A stretch of DNA of 64,000 nt from Marinobacter sp. MDS2 (GTDB lineage: Bacteria; Pseudomonadota; Gammaproteobacteria; Pseudomonadales; Oleiphilaceae), in the NCBI RefSeq assembly GCF_030718085.1, contig NZ_JAVAJF010000001.1, forward strand, positions 1,116,001-1,180,000, read 5' to 3'. The notes beneath the pieces were generated by a model. That model did no database searches, was not told the DNA's origin, and saw only the letters and a list, made by a program, of their open reading frames with translations. Numbering within the stretch: position 1 is the first letter of the stretch; every line of letters starts with the position of its first letter. The position numbers were made by a program, and so were the translations under genes. Of the stretch, positions 55,429 through 64,000 are shown piece after piece.

Positions 55429-57351
55429 ATGAGCATTCTGCAGCATTTCAAAGACCGGTATGCACAAACTCAGGAAGAAGAATTCTCTCTTGAGGAATAC
55501 CTGGAGATCTGCAAAAACGATCCAACAGCCTATGCCACCGCCGCGGAGCGTATGCTGATTGCCATCGGCGAGCCGGAAATGATTGACACCTCCCGAGACC
55601 CTCGCCTCTCACGCATTTTTTCCAACAAAGTCATCAAGCGCTACCCGGAATTCAACGAGTTCTACGGCATGGAAGAAGCCGTGGAAAACATCGTGGCTTT
55701 CTTCCGCCATGCTGCCCAAGGGCTGGAAGAAAAGAAACAGATTCTCTATCTGCTAGGTCCGGTCGGGGGTGGTAAATCGTCACTCGCCGAAAAGCTTAAA
55801 GCGCTGATGCAAAAAGTGCCGTTTTACGCCATCAAAGACTCACCGGTGAACGAAAGCCCGCTGGGCTTATTCAGTTCGGAAGAGGACGGCCATATTCTGG
55901 AAGAAGAATACGGCATTCCGGGCCGTTATCTGAACAACATCATGTCGCCGTGGGCAGTTAAGCGCCTGCACGAATTTGGCGGCGACATCAGCCAGTTCCG
56001 GGTGGTTAAACGCTACCCCTCAATTCTCGACCAGATTGCCGTGTCGAAAACCGAGCCCGGCGATGACAATAATCAGGACATTTCTGCGTTGGTCGGTAAG
56101 GTGAATATCCGCATGCTGGAAGACTTCTCTCAAGACGATCCGGATGCGTACAGCTTCAGCGGAGGCCTTTGTAAAGCCAACCAGGGGTTGCTGGAATTCG
56201 TCGAGATGTTCAAAGCCCCCATTAAAGTGCTCCACCCATTGCTGACCGCGACACAGGAAGGCAACTACAACACCACCGAAGGCATGGGATCGGTCCCCTT
56301 CGATGGCGTGATACTGGCCCACTCTAACGAATCCGAGTGGCAAACCTTCCGCAATAACAAGCATAACGAAGCCTTCCTCGACCGGGTCTATATCGTCAAA
56401 GTGCCCTACTGCGTGAGGGTGACCGAAGAGATCGAGATCTACCGCAAACTGCTCAAAAACAGTTCGCTGTCCGGCGCCCCCTGCGCTCCGGACACGCTCG
56501 ACATGCTGGCCCAGTTCTCAGTGCTGTCCCGCATCAAAGATCCGGATAACTCGAGCGTCTTTTCCAAAATGAAGGTGTACGACGGCCAGAACATCAAAGA
56601 CACCGATCCGAAGGCCAAGTCCATTCAGGAATATCGGGATGCGGCGGGTGTTATGGAAGGCATGGATGGTTTGTCCACCCGTTTCGCCTTCAAGATTTTG
56701 TCCAAGGTGTTCAACTTCGACACCACAGAAATCGCCGCCAACCCGGTTCACCTGCTTTACGTACTGGAAAAGCAGATCGAGCAGGAGCAGTACGCGCCCG
56801 AGACTCAGGAAAAATACCTGCGCTTTATCAAAGAGTACCTGGCACCTCACTACGTTCAGTTCATCGGCAAGGAAATCCAGACTGCGTATCTGGAAAGCTA
56901 CAGCGAATACGGCCAGAACCTGTTCGACCGCTACGTCACCTACGCCGACCTGTGGATACAGGATCAGGAATTCCGCGACCCGGAAACCGGCGACATTCTG
57001 GACCGCTCGTCCATCAACGACGAACTGGAGAAAATCGAAAAACCGGCCGGCATCAGCAACCCGAAAGATTTCCGCAACGAAGTGGTCAATTTCGTACTGC
57101 GGGCCCGCGCCAACAATCATGGCGAGAACCCGTCCTGGCTCAGCTACGAAAAGCTGCGCAGCGTGATCGAGAAGAAGATGTTCTCGAACACTGAAGACTT
57201 GCTACCGGTTATTTCGTTCAATCCGAAAGCCAGTCAGGAGGATCAGAACAAGCACAAACAATTTGTCGAACGCATGGTCGATCGGGGATACACCGAGAAA
57301 CAGGTCCGCTTGCTAGCCGAGTGGTATCTGCGTGTACGTAAGTCCCATTAA
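55429..57351 (+). CDS. prkA: PrkA-family serine protein kinase / AAA+ protein (YeaG)
   Basis: A 640-residue protein. The N-terminal AAA+ part has Walker A GPVGGGKS (110-117) in [17 protein letters not shown]. The PrkA C-terminal kinase-like domain occupies about 400-630 ([50 protein letters not shown]). In E. coli YeaG acts with YeaH under nutrient, especially nitrogen, starvation. It is first in a prkA-yeaH-spoVR operon, with a leader of about 170 bases containing a CCCCGG/CCGGGG hairpin. No clear sigma-54 promoter was found in that leader. Confidence 0.95.
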   Translation: MSILQHFKDRYAQTQEEEFSLEEYLEICKNDPTAYATAAERMLIAIGEPEMIDTSRDPRLSRIFSNKVIKRYPEFNEFYGMEEAVENIVAFFRHAAQGLEEKKQILYLLGPVGGGKSSLAEKLKALMQKVPFYAIKDSPVNESPLGLFSSEEDGHILEEEYGIPGRYLNNIMSPWAVKRLHEFGGDISQFRVVKRYPSILDQIAVSKTEPGDDNNQDISALVGKVNIRMLEDFSQDDPDAYSFSGGLCKANQGLLEFVEMFKAPIKVLHPLLTATQEGNYNTTEGMGSVPFDGVILAHSNESEWQTFRNNKHNEAFLDRVYIVKVPYCVRVTEEIEIYRKLLKNSSLSGAPCAPDTLDMLAQFSVLSRIKDPDNSSVFSKMKVYDGQNIKDTDPKAKSIQEYRDAAGVMEGMDGLSTRFAFKILSKVFNFDTTEIAANPVHLLYVLEKQIEQEQYAPETQEKYLRFIKEYLAPHYVQFIGKEIQTAYLESYSEYGQNLFDRYVTYADLWIQDQEFRDPETGDILDRSSINDELEKIEKPAGISNPKDFRNEVVNFVLRARANNHGENPSWLSYEKLRSVIEKKMFSNTEDLLPVISFNPKASQEDQNKHKQFVERMVDRGYTEKQVRLLAEWYLRVRKSH

Positions 57352-57371
57352 CGATCAGCGGGAGCAGTAAT

Positions 57372-58667
57372 ATGGGCATGACCCACGTAGTCGACCGACG
57401 ACTGAATGGTAAGAACAAAAGCGCGGTGAACCGGGAGCGGTTCCTGCGCCGATACCGGCACCACATCAAGAAAGCGGTCTCGGAGGCTGTTCAACGTCGC
57501 TCTATTACCGATGTGGAGCGCGGCGAAAAGGTCAGCATTCCGGCTAAAGATATTCAGGAGCCTATTTTTCGTCATGGCCATGGGGGCCGCCGGGATGCGG
57601 TTCATCCGGGCAATCAGGAATGGGTAGCCGGAGACACCATCGCCAAGCCCGAGGGCGGAGCCGGACAAGGCCAGGGCGCTGGGCAGGCCAGCCCGGACGG
57701 CGAAGGCATGGATGAATTCGTGTTTCAGATCACTCAGGAAGAATTTCTGGAATTTCTGTTCGACGACCTGGAATTGCCCAACCTGGCCCGCAAAAAACTC
57801 AAAGACACAGAATCGTTCAGCTATGTGCGAGCAGGCTTCACCAGCCAGGGTGTACCGGCAAAGCTGGATGTTGTTCGGTCACTTCGGGGAGCCCACGCCC
57901 GACGACTGGGGTTAAGTGGCGCTCGCAAAAAAAAGATTCGGGATCTCGAAGCGCAGCTTGAGGCCCTGAAGAGCGCACCGGACGATCTGGACCCGGCGTT
58001 CAGTCACGAAGACCAGATCAAAGCGCTCATGGAAGAGATCGCCGAGCTTAAAGCCAACGTGAAGCGCATACCCTTCATCGATGAAATCGATCTGCGCTAC
58101 CGCCAACACGATAAACAGCCCAAGCCGGCCACCAGTGCGGTGATGTTTTGCCTGATGGATGTTTCAGGCTCGATGACCCAGATGCACAAAGACATCGCCA
58201 AGCGCTTCTTTATTCTTCTCTACATGTTTCTGAAAAAGAACTACAAGAAGATCGATGTGGTGTTTATTCGCCATCACACCAGCGCGAAAGAAGTGACCGA
58301 GGAAGAGTTCTTCTACTCGCGCGAGACCGGTGGCACCATTGTTTCCAGCGCGCTAAAACTCATGCGCAAAATTATCGACGACAGATACTCACCGGCGGAA
58401 TGGAACATCTACGCGGCGCAGGCTTCGGATGGCGACAACTGGAACGATGATTCGCCTACTTGCGGCAAGCTTTTGGCTGAAGGCATTTTGCCCCAAGTTC
58501 AGTACTACTCGTACATCGAAATCACACCGCTGGACCACCAAACGCTCTGGTATGAATACGAGAAACTCATGGCCGAGAACCCGCAAAGCTTTGCCATGCA
58601 ACAGATAGCTGACCCAGCGGACATATACCCGGTTTTCCGGAAGCTGTTCGAGAGGAAAGCGGCATGA
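57372..58667 (+). CDS. yeaH: YeaH/YhbH-family protein (DUF444)
   Basis: A 431-residue protein. The N-terminal basic region ([30 protein letters not shown]) is followed by a Gly-rich linker and a von Willebrand A-like domain starting at about 257 with the metal-site motif [36 protein letters not shown] follows. It works with the PrkA kinase in starvation and sporulation-like responses. It lies 21 bases after prkA and overlaps spoVR by ATGA. Confidence 0.94.
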   Translation: MGMTHVVDRRLNGKNKSAVNRERFLRRYRHHIKKAVSEAVQRRSITDVERGEKVSIPAKDIQEPIFRHGHGGRRDAVHPGNQEWVAGDTIAKPEGGAGQGQGAGQASPDGEGMDEFVFQITQEEFLEFLFDDLELPNLARKKLKDTESFSYVRAGFTSQGVPAKLDVVRSLRGAHARRLGLSGARKKKIRDLEAQLEALKSAPDDLDPAFSHEDQIKALMEEIAELKANVKRIPFIDEIDLRYRQHDKQPKPATSAVMFCLMDVSGSMTQMHKDIAKRFFILLYMFLKKNYKKIDVVFIRHHTSAKEVTEEEFFYSRETGGTIVSSALKLMRKIIDDRYSPAEWNIYAAQASDGDNWNDDSPTCGKLLAEGILPQVQYYSYIEITPLDHQTLWYEYEKLMAENPQSFAMQQIADPADIYPVFRKLFERKAA

Positions 58668-60220
58668 ACGAATCAATCGATCGCCCCAAAGATACGGAAG
58701 GTGCTGAGCCCGGAACCGGCTCTCCCATTTCGACCAGTTCGGAATGGACCTTTGAGCTGATTCAAAAATACGATGAGGCTATCGCTGAATGCGCCGCCGA
58801 ATTTGGTCTGGACACCTATCCCAATCAAATCGAGGTGATCACCGCCGAACAAATGATGGATGCTTACAGCTCGGTGGGCATGCCGGTCGGCTATAACCAT
58901 TGGTCTTTCGGCAAACAGTTTCTGCAAACGTCCAAGGGCTACCAGCGCGGCCAGATGGGGCTGGCCTATGAGATTGTGATCAACTCCAACCCCTGCATTG
59001 CCTACCTGATGGAAGAGAACACCTTGCCCATGCAGGCACTGGTTGTTGCTCATGCCTGCTATGGTCACAACTCCTTCTTCAAAGGCAATTACCTGTTCCG
59101 GACCTGGACCGATGCCAACGCCATCATCGACTACCTGGTGTTCGCCCGAAACTATGTGTCTGAATGCGAAGAACGCTACGGCATTGATGCCGTGGAAGAG
59201 ATTCTGGATTCCTGTCATGCCCTGATGAATTATGGCGTAGACCGCTACAAGCGCCCGTCCCCCATTTCCGCCGAGGAAGAAATTCAACGGCAAACCGAAA
59301 GAGAGGAATACCAACAGCGCCGGATAAACGACCTTTGGCGCACGATCCCGAAACCCGAAGAAGACGACCCGGTCAAACGCAAGCCCCGATTCCCCTCCGA
59401 GCCGCAGGAGAATCTGTTGTACTTCATCGAAAAGAATGCGCCTTTGCTGGAAACCTGGCAACGGGAGCTGGTTCGGATTGTGCGCAAGCTGGCTCAATAC
59501 TTTTACCCGCAACGCCAGACTCAGGTCATGAACGAAGGCTGGGCCAGCTTCTGGCACTACACGCTGCTGCATCGGCTGTTCGAAAAAGGGCTGGTGACCG
59601 ACGGCTTCATGCTGGAATTCCTGCAAAGCCATACTTCCGTGACCTACCAGCCACCGTTCAACAGTCCTTGGTACTCTGGCATTAACCCCTATACCCTCGG
59701 GTTCTCGATTTACACAGACCTGCGCAGAATGTGCGAAACGCCCACCGACGAAGATCGAGAATGGTTCCCTGATATTGCGGGCACCGACTGGCTGGAAGCC
59801 CTTCATTTCGCGATGCGAAATTTCAAAGACGAAAGTTTCATTCTGCAATACCTTTCGCCTAAGGTAATGCGGGATCTCAAGTTATTTGCCATCGAGGACG
59901 ACGACAACGAAAACCATTACACGGTCACTGCGATTCACGACGAAACCGGCTACAGGGCACTGCGCGAAAAACTGGCCGCACAATACAATCTGAGCTATCG
60001 GGAGCCCAACATTCAGGTTTGGAATGTGGACGTTCGGGGCGACCGCTCGCTAACGCTGCGCCACATTCCGGTTGACCACATCCCTTTGGGTAAGGAGACC
60101 GATGAAGTGCTTCGACACGTTCACCGGCTATGGGGTTTCGACGTGTACCTCGAAACGGTGGATGACGGCAAAGTACAAAACACTCACCGATGCCCGCCTC
60201 AGTCTGCCGATGACGACTGA
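58664..60220 (+). CDS. spoVR: SpoVR-family protein
   Basis: A 518-residue cytosolic protein of the SpoVR/YcgB family. Motifs include [56 protein letters not shown] and [18 protein letters not shown], plus [20 protein letters not shown]. The His/Glu pattern ([18 protein letters not shown]) looks like a metal-binding active site. The molecular function is not settled. It is the third gene of the conserved prkA-yeaH-spoVR set. Confidence 0.95.
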   Translation: MNESIDRPKDTEGAEPGTGSPISTSSEWTFELIQKYDEAIAECAAEFGLDTYPNQIEVITAEQMMDAYSSVGMPVGYNHWSFGKQFLQTSKGYQRGQMGLAYEIVINSNPCIAYLMEENTLPMQALVVAHACYGHNSFFKGNYLFRTWTDANAIIDYLVFARNYVSECEERYGIDAVEEILDSCHALMNYGVDRYKRPSPISAEEEIQRQTEREEYQQRRINDLWRTIPKPEEDDPVKRKPRFPSEPQENLLYFIEKNAPLLETWQRELVRIVRKLAQYFYPQRQTQVMNEGWASFWHYTLLHRLFEKGLVTDGFMLEFLQSHTSVTYQPPFNSPWYSGINPYTLGFSIYTDLRRMCETPTDEDREWFPDIAGTDWLEALHFAMRNFKDESFILQYLSPKVMRDLKLFAIEDDDNENHYTVTAIHDETGYRALREKLAAQYNLSYREPNIQVWNVDVRGDRSLTLRHIPVDHIPLGKETDEVLRHVHRLWGFDVYLETVDDGKVQNTHRCPPQSADDD

Positions 60221-60325
60221 CTGGAATCCACCCTTAGCTTATAGCCGGAAACACTAAAAAAGAGCGGCATCAACGGAACGCTTTTCATCGTTGTGTCGTC
60301 TACTAACCGGTATACTCGTTTACAT

Positions 60326-60341
60326 AATTAAAATTTTAATT
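60326..60341. promoter_or_regulatory. AT-only palindrome upstream of the wax ester synthase gene
   Basis: AATTAAAATTTTAATT is a perfect 16-bp palindrome of A/T in an otherwise GC-rich region, 20 bases before the start codon. It may be a promoter element or repressor operator; the sequence alone cannot decide. Confidence 0.4.
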
Positions 60342-60361
60342 TTGACGGAGACAACAAAGGA

Positions 60362-61801
60362 ATGGCACGCCTCAACACCTTGGACGCCTCATGGCTGGCG
60401 GTAGAATCCGAAGATACACCCATGCACGTGGGAAATCTGCAAATATTCTCATTACCGGAAGGGGCCCCTGAAACCTATTTGCGGGACATGGTTCTCCGCA
60501 TGAAGGAATCTCACGATGTGGCAGCGCCATGGGGAGACAAACTGGCTTGGTCAGGCTTTCTCGGGAGAGTGATTGCACCAGCCTGGAAAAAAGACAAAGA
60601 CATCGATCTCGATTATCACGTCAGGCATTCTGCACTCCCCCGCCCTGGTGGTGAGCGGGAACTCGGCATTCTGGTATCTCGCCTGCATTCCAACCCGCTG
60701 GATTTTTCCCGCCCACTTTGGGAATGCCACGTTATTGAAGGGTTAGAAAACAACCGGTTTGCACTGTACACAAAAATGCATCATTCGATGATTGATGGCA
60801 TCAGCGGCGTACGTTTGATGCAGCGGGTGCTGACCACCGATCCGGACCGCCGTAATATGCCACCACCCTGGGCCGTGCAACCGAAAAAACGCAGGGCTCA
60901 TAAAGGCGACAGAGAAGCCAGCGTACCCGGAGCTTTTGCACAGGCTATGGACGCTTTGAAGCTGCAGGTCGATATGGCGCCACGGTTATGGCAGGCCGGC
61001 AACCGTCTGGCTCAATCGGCTCTGCACCCGGAGGATGGTCTGACCGCTCCGTTTACCGGGCCGGTATCCATTCTGAACCACCGGGTAAAAGGCCAGCGCA
61101 GGCTCGCCACCCAGCATTACCCGGTAGACCGCTTAAAAGCATTGGCGCACGCTTCCGGCGGCTCGCTGAACGATATTGTTTTGTACCTGTGTGGAACCGC
61201 TCTGCGCCGATTCCTGCTTGAGCAGAACAGCCTGCCTGATACGCCGTTGACTGCGGGTATTCCGGTGAACATCCGCCCGGCGGACGATCAAGGCACCGGC
61301 ACGCAAATCAGCTTCATGATCGCTTCGCTGGCAACCAACGAGGCCGACCCGCTGAACCGCCTGCAGCACATCAAAGAATCCAGCCGCCGCGCGAAGGAAC
61401 ACTTACAGAAGCTGCCCAAGAAAGCCTTGACGCAGTACACCATGCTGCTCATGTCGCCTTACATTCTGCAACTGATGTCAGGATTGGGTGGGCGCATGCG
61501 GCCGGTGTTCAACGTGACCATATCCAACGTGCCAGGGCCAGAAGAAACCTTGTACTTTGAAGGAGCAAAACTGGAAGCAACCTATCCGGTCTCGCTGATT
61601 GCGCACGGAGGTGCCCTGAACATTACCTGCCTGAGCTATGCAGGCACGCTGAATTTTGGCTATACCGGATGCCGGGACACCCTTCCAAGCATGCAGAAAA
61701 TCGCCGTTTTCACCGGTGAAGCTCTGGATGAACTCGAAGCGCTGATTCTGCCTCCGAAACCCCAAAAAACTGCGGGCCGCAAAAAAAGCAGTAAGGCCTA
61801 G
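60362..61801 (+). CDS. Wax ester synthase/diacylglycerol acyltransferase (WS/DGAT)
   Basis: A 479-residue acyltransferase joining acyl-CoA to fatty alcohols or diacylglycerol for storage lipids. The catalytic HHxxxDG motif is His140-His141..Asp145-Gly146 in KMHHSMIDGISG. Other family landmarks are LDASWLAVESEDTPMHVGNL at the start, PLWECHVIEGL, NDIVLYLCGTALRRFL and NVTISNVPGPEE. Neighbouring desaturase genes fit a lipid-metabolism locus. It overlaps the convergent tetR-type gene by four bases. Confidence 0.94.
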   Translation: MARLNTLDASWLAVESEDTPMHVGNLQIFSLPEGAPETYLRDMVLRMKESHDVAAPWGDKLAWSGFLGRVIAPAWKKDKDIDLDYHVRHSALPRPGGERELGILVSRLHSNPLDFSRPLWECHVIEGLENNRFALYTKMHHSMIDGISGVRLMQRVLTTDPDRRNMPPPWAVQPKKRRAHKGDREASVPGAFAQAMDALKLQVDMAPRLWQAGNRLAQSALHPEDGLTAPFTGPVSILNHRVKGQRRLATQHYPVDRLKALAHASGGSLNDIVLYLCGTALRRFLLEQNSLPDTPLTAGIPVNIRPADDQGTGTQISFMIASLATNEADPLNRLQHIKESSRRAKEHLQKLPKKALTQYTMLLMSPYILQLMSGLGGRMRPVFNVTISNVPGPEETLYFEGAKLEATYPVSLIAHGGALNITCLSYAGTLNFGYTGCRDTLPSMQKIAVFTGEALDELEALILPPKPQKTAGRKKSSKA

Positions 61802-62421
61802 CCACTTTTCCAGTGGTCGGCCCCGATCAGGACAAGCTGCAAAAAACGGGTGGTGCGCTTGCGCACCTGCCCTATCTGGTAGTCGTCTTCCGGTGAAATA
61901 CTGAGGATATCAGTCAAACTGAAGGCGACCGTCCGGACCACCAGATCACACGTCATATCCAGATCCGAATCGCTCAAATGTGCCAGCAGCTTGAGCCGGC
62001 GTAAGTCATTGCCCAGCTCGTTGGCAAAGTACCGCATTTCGCTTCGAATCCCTTCCTGAACCGCCCGGCTTTCTCCAGCCAATCCTTGCGCCATAAACAT
62101 GAAGAAGTTGCGATTGGCCAACGCATGGGCCACAAATATAGCCACAGACTCTTCGATCAGCTTATCGGCTTGCAACACGTTCGCGCGGGCTTCCCGCATC
62201 ATTCGGCGCAGCACCAACCCCAGTTCATCGACCAGCTGAAGCCCCAGGTCATCAACGCTGCGAAAGTGCCGATAGAAAGACGTGGGCACGACACCGGCCT
62301 GCCGGGTCACCTCCCGAATCCCTATGCTGGCGAAATGCCGTCCTTTACCCACCAGCGTCAATGCCGCCGTCATCAGCTTTTCCCGGGTTTCACCCGGTCG
62401 TCGCCTTTGTACATCTGCCAT
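61798..62421 (-). CDS. TetR-family repressor of FabR/DesT type
   Basis: A 207-residue regulator. The helix-turn-helix FASIGIREVTRQAGVVPTSFYRHFRSVDDLGLQLVDELGL is nearly the same as in FabR and DesT, which sense saturated and unsaturated acyl-CoA and control desaturation. The C-terminal domain (about 60-200) is helical. It is divergent from the ferredoxin reductase-desaturase genes, and palindromic boxes of DesT type fill the gap. Repression of that pair and possibly of itself is inferred. Confidence 0.88.
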   Translation of the reverse strand: MADVQRRRPGETREKLMTAALTLVGKGRHFASIGIREVTRQAGVVPTSFYRHFRSVDDLGLQLVDELGLVLRRMMREARANVLQADKLIEESVAIFVAHALANRNFFMFMAQGLAGESRAVQEGIRSEMRYFANELGNDLRRLKLLAHLSDSDLDMTCDLVVRTVAFSLTDILSISPEDDYQIGQVRKRTTRFLQLVLIGADHWKSG

Positions 62422-62444
62422 GGCTTTACCCGTACAACATCATC

Positions 62445-62464
62445 AAGCTCACAAGTGTACACAC
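62445..62464. promoter_or_regulatory. Degenerate DesT-type box near the tetR-type gene
   Basis: AAGCTCACAAGTGTACACAC has a good right half (GTACAC) and central AAGT shared with the box at 62562-62581, but a poor left half. It lies 24 bases upstream of the repressor gene and may serve in autoregulation. Confidence 0.4.
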
Positions 62465-62540
62465 TCGACCGATAAAAAACCGTTTTCACTTGTCATTATG
62501 AGCCAGCTTTACACCAAGGCCATTGCCCAGAGCACAACCC

Positions 62541-62560
62541 ATGTGTACAGTCGTACACAT
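62541..62560. promoter_or_regulatory. DesT-type operator, copy 1
   Basis: ATGTGTACAGTCGTACACAT is a perfect 8-4-8 palindrome. It lies about 60 bases upstream of the ferredoxin reductase start, one base from a second copy. Confidence 0.72.
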
Positions 62561-62561
62561 C

Positions 62562-62581
62562 ATGTGAACAAGTGTACACAT
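62562..62581. promoter_or_regulatory. DesT-type operator, copy 2
   Basis: ATGTGAACAAGTGTACACAT is an 8-4-8 palindrome with one mismatch. Its GTGAAC half resembles the known DesT site core. Its centre is 21 bp (two helical turns) from copy 1, which favours cooperative binding. Confidence 0.72.
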
Positions 62582-62620
62582 CAAGCTGAACTGATCGCTA
62601 TCTACCCCTGGAGACATACA

Positions 62621-63727
62621 ATGCTGGCAAAACTCACTCCGTCCAAAGCGGCACACTGGCTAGGCCGGCAATTGCTGAACCGAGACGATCCTGCCGCGTT
62701 TTTTGACCCGTTGACCACGGCCATCAATCCAATGTGGGTACAACAGTACACACCGGCCAGAGTAGAGCGCATCACGGCCGAAACAGCCGACACCAAAACC
62801 TTCGAGCTGAAACCCGCTCATCGCTGGGGCGGCTTTAAAGCGGGCCAACACGTGAACGTGCGCATCGACATCGACGGCGTCCGCCGCACCCGCACCTTCA
62901 GCCTTTCGAGCCCCCCCGCGCGCTGGCATCGGGAAGGACGGGTTACGCTCACCATCAAGCGTTTACCCGGCGGGCGGGTGACCAATTGGTTACACGATGA
63001 GCTGAAAACCGGCGATGTCATCGGGCTGACGGAAGCATTTGGCGACTTTTCAATACCAGAGGACAAAAAGCCGGTTCTGTTCATTGCCGGCGGTAGCGGT
63101 ATTACGCCTATTCTGAGTCAACTCGAAACCATGGCACTGGAAAATTACCCGGGGCCCATCACGCTGCTCTATTACGTGCGCACTCAAAACAACGTGATCG
63201 GGAAGGAAAAGCTGGATGCTCTGCACAGTCGCTACCCCGCTTTCTCACTAAACATCATAACCACTGACGAGGGCTCTGCGCCTCGCTATCTGAATGATCA
63301 GGATCTGGACTCGATCTCCGATCTGACGGCACGAGAGATATTTCTGTGCGGGCCGAAAGGATTGATGGATTTGGCATCCGACAAACTTCGCCAACGAGGC
63401 CTTAACGACGAACAACTGCACAGCACCTTCTTTGCCCCACCCGCGCCGGCTCAATTGTCATCGTCCGCTACGGGCGGCGAAGTAACGTTCAGCACCAGCC
63501 ATCTGACCGTCGATTCCAAAGGCGACGCCAACCTGTTGGAGATTGCAGAAGCCGCAGGCCTGACGCCTCAACATGGTTGCCGCATGGGCATCTGCCATCA
63601 ATGCACCTGCACGAAAACCAGCGGCACGGTGGTAAACCGACTGACCGGCCAGGTATCCGGTGCGGGCTCTGAAAGCGTGCAGTTATGCATTTCTATCCCC
63701 CAGGGCCCGGTGGCTCTGGAGGTATAA
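62621..63727 (+). CDS. Ferredoxin reductase for acyl-CoA desaturase (DesB-like electron donor)
   Basis: A 368-residue flavin/iron-sulfur reductase. The FAD site RTFSLSSPPARWH and NAD(P)-binding FIAGGSGITPILSQLE are followed by a C-terminal plant-type [2Fe-2S] ferredoxin domain, with cysteines in CRMGICHQCTC and LCISIP. It carries electrons from NAD(P)H to the desaturase encoded next. ATG at 62621 follows TGGAGA; the long open frame upstream overlaps the operators and the divergent gene and is not coding. Confidence 0.92.
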   Translation: MLAKLTPSKAAHWLGRQLLNRDDPAAFFDPLTTAINPMWVQQYTPARVERITAETADTKTFELKPAHRWGGFKAGQHVNVRIDIDGVRRTRTFSLSSPPARWHREGRVTLTIKRLPGGRVTNWLHDELKTGDVIGLTEAFGDFSIPEDKKPVLFIAGGSGITPILSQLETMALENYPGPITLLYYVRTQNNVIGKEKLDALHSRYPAFSLNIITTDEGSAPRYLNDQDLDSISDLTAREIFLCGPKGLMDLASDKLRQRGLNDEQLHSTFFAPPAPAQLSSSATGGEVTFSTSHLTVDSKGDANLLEIAEAAGLTPQHGCRMGICHQCTCTKTSGTVVNRLTGQVSGAGSESVQLCISIPQGPVALEV

Positions 63728-63777
63728 CCTTTTCCTGTTTTCGCACTGCGGCCAGAAGGGCTGCAAGGAGTACACAT

Positions 63778-64000
63778 ATGAATACACTAAATGATCAACA
63801 GCTGGATGAGCTTCAAAAAGACCTGGACGCGATCCGCGATGAAGTGGTGGCCGATCTGGGCGAGCGAGACGCCAATCACATCCGCGGCATGGTTCGCCTG
63901 CACCGAAAGCTGGAAGTGGCGGGCCGGGTAATGATGCCATTCGGTTTCATTCCGCCGGTGTTTCTTGCCGCTACTGCGTCGTTGGGGCTAGCCAAGATCC
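63778..64000 (+). CDS. Acyl-CoA/fatty acid desaturase (N-terminal part, cut by window edge)
   Basis: From ATG at 63778, with AAGGAG about 7 bases upstream, the frame reads MNTLNDQQLDELQKDLDAIRDEV and then VRLHRKLEVAGRVMMPFGF, followed by a hydrophobic segment. This matches the start of membrane fatty acid desaturases paired with a ferredoxin reductase. The His-box motifs would lie beyond the window. It is 50 bases after the reductase gene in the same operon. Confidence 0.85.
   Translation, partial: MNTLNDQQLDELQKDLDAIRDEVVADLGERDANHIRGMVRLHRKLEVAGRVMMPFGFIPPVFLAATASLGLAKI

Noticed and set aside
62282..62620. N-terminal extension of the ferredoxin reductase
   Set aside because: It runs through the DesT-type operators and over the divergent repressor gene; the ATG at 62621 has a good ribosome-binding site.

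Overview
This window looks like chromosomal DNA of a marine gammaproteobacterium close to Marinobacter. The reasons are the gene content (a wax ester synthase, a DesT-type desaturase locus, DUF5666/DUF6502 genes, a PrkA-YeaH-SpoVR operon), the moderately high GC, and an interspersed palindromic repeat of a kind I associate with Marinobacter. No rRNA, tRNA, CRISPR array, insertion sequence or prophage was seen. The taxonomic call is inference from gene content, not from a marker gene.

Layout. 1-9068 (minus strand) is one long nitrogen-scavenging operon: the urea ABC importer urtABCDE followed by urease ureDABC and the start of ureE. Upstream of urtA lie a good sigma-54 promoter and two NtrC-like sites. 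The gap 9270-9704 carries a strong candidate for an unannotated Gac/Rsm (CsrB/RsmZ-type) small RNA, with a GacA-like box, followed by a comEA-like gene. 10-17 kb holds housekeeping and stress genes (EamA transporter, glyoxalase I, a GntR regulator, a DUF523/DUF1722 protein, YdiY, TrhO, a DsbA-like protein, AcpH). 17-21 kb is a DUF5666 lipoprotein / DUF6502 regulator module with a shared 16-bp palindrome. 21.1-25.1 kb is a four-gene operon (DUF3348, DUF802, OmpA/MotB-like, DUF2894) that encodes a MotAB/ZorAB-like ion-driven motor with a very long coiled-coil tail. 25.6-29.9 kb is an ECF sigma/anti-sigma pair with a subtilase, a beta-barrel and an Ala-rich secreted protein, linked by three near-identical promoter motifs.

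29.9-33 kb contains small genes (peroxiredoxin-like, DksA-like, Rof) and a decayed iron-type alcohol dehydrogenase. 33-38.5 kb is the tkt-epd-pgk-fba central-carbon operon. 38.7-43.4 kb is the activated-methyl cycle (a SahR-like ArsR-methyltransferase fusion, then metK, ahcY, metF), with a 20-bp palindrome before both the regulator and metK. 43.6-45.9 kb is a polar amino acid ABC importer. 46-55 kb is a mixed housekeeping stretch (a stand-alone ovothiol-type methyltransferase, DUF2505, bioA behind a BirA-like operator, rsmE, DUF445, HDOD, YihY, a 2-hydroxyacid dehydrogenase, tpm). 55.4-60.2 kb is prkA-yeaH-spoVR. 60.3 kb to the end is lipid metabolism: wax ester synthase, a FabR/DesT repressor, and divergent from it a ferredoxin reductase and acyl-CoA desaturase behind tandem operators.

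The most interesting items are the candidate Gac/Rsm RNA, the long-tailed MotAB-like operon, the DUF6502/DUF5666 operator system and the ECF promoter set. All are read directly from sequence patterns; none has been tested by database search here.
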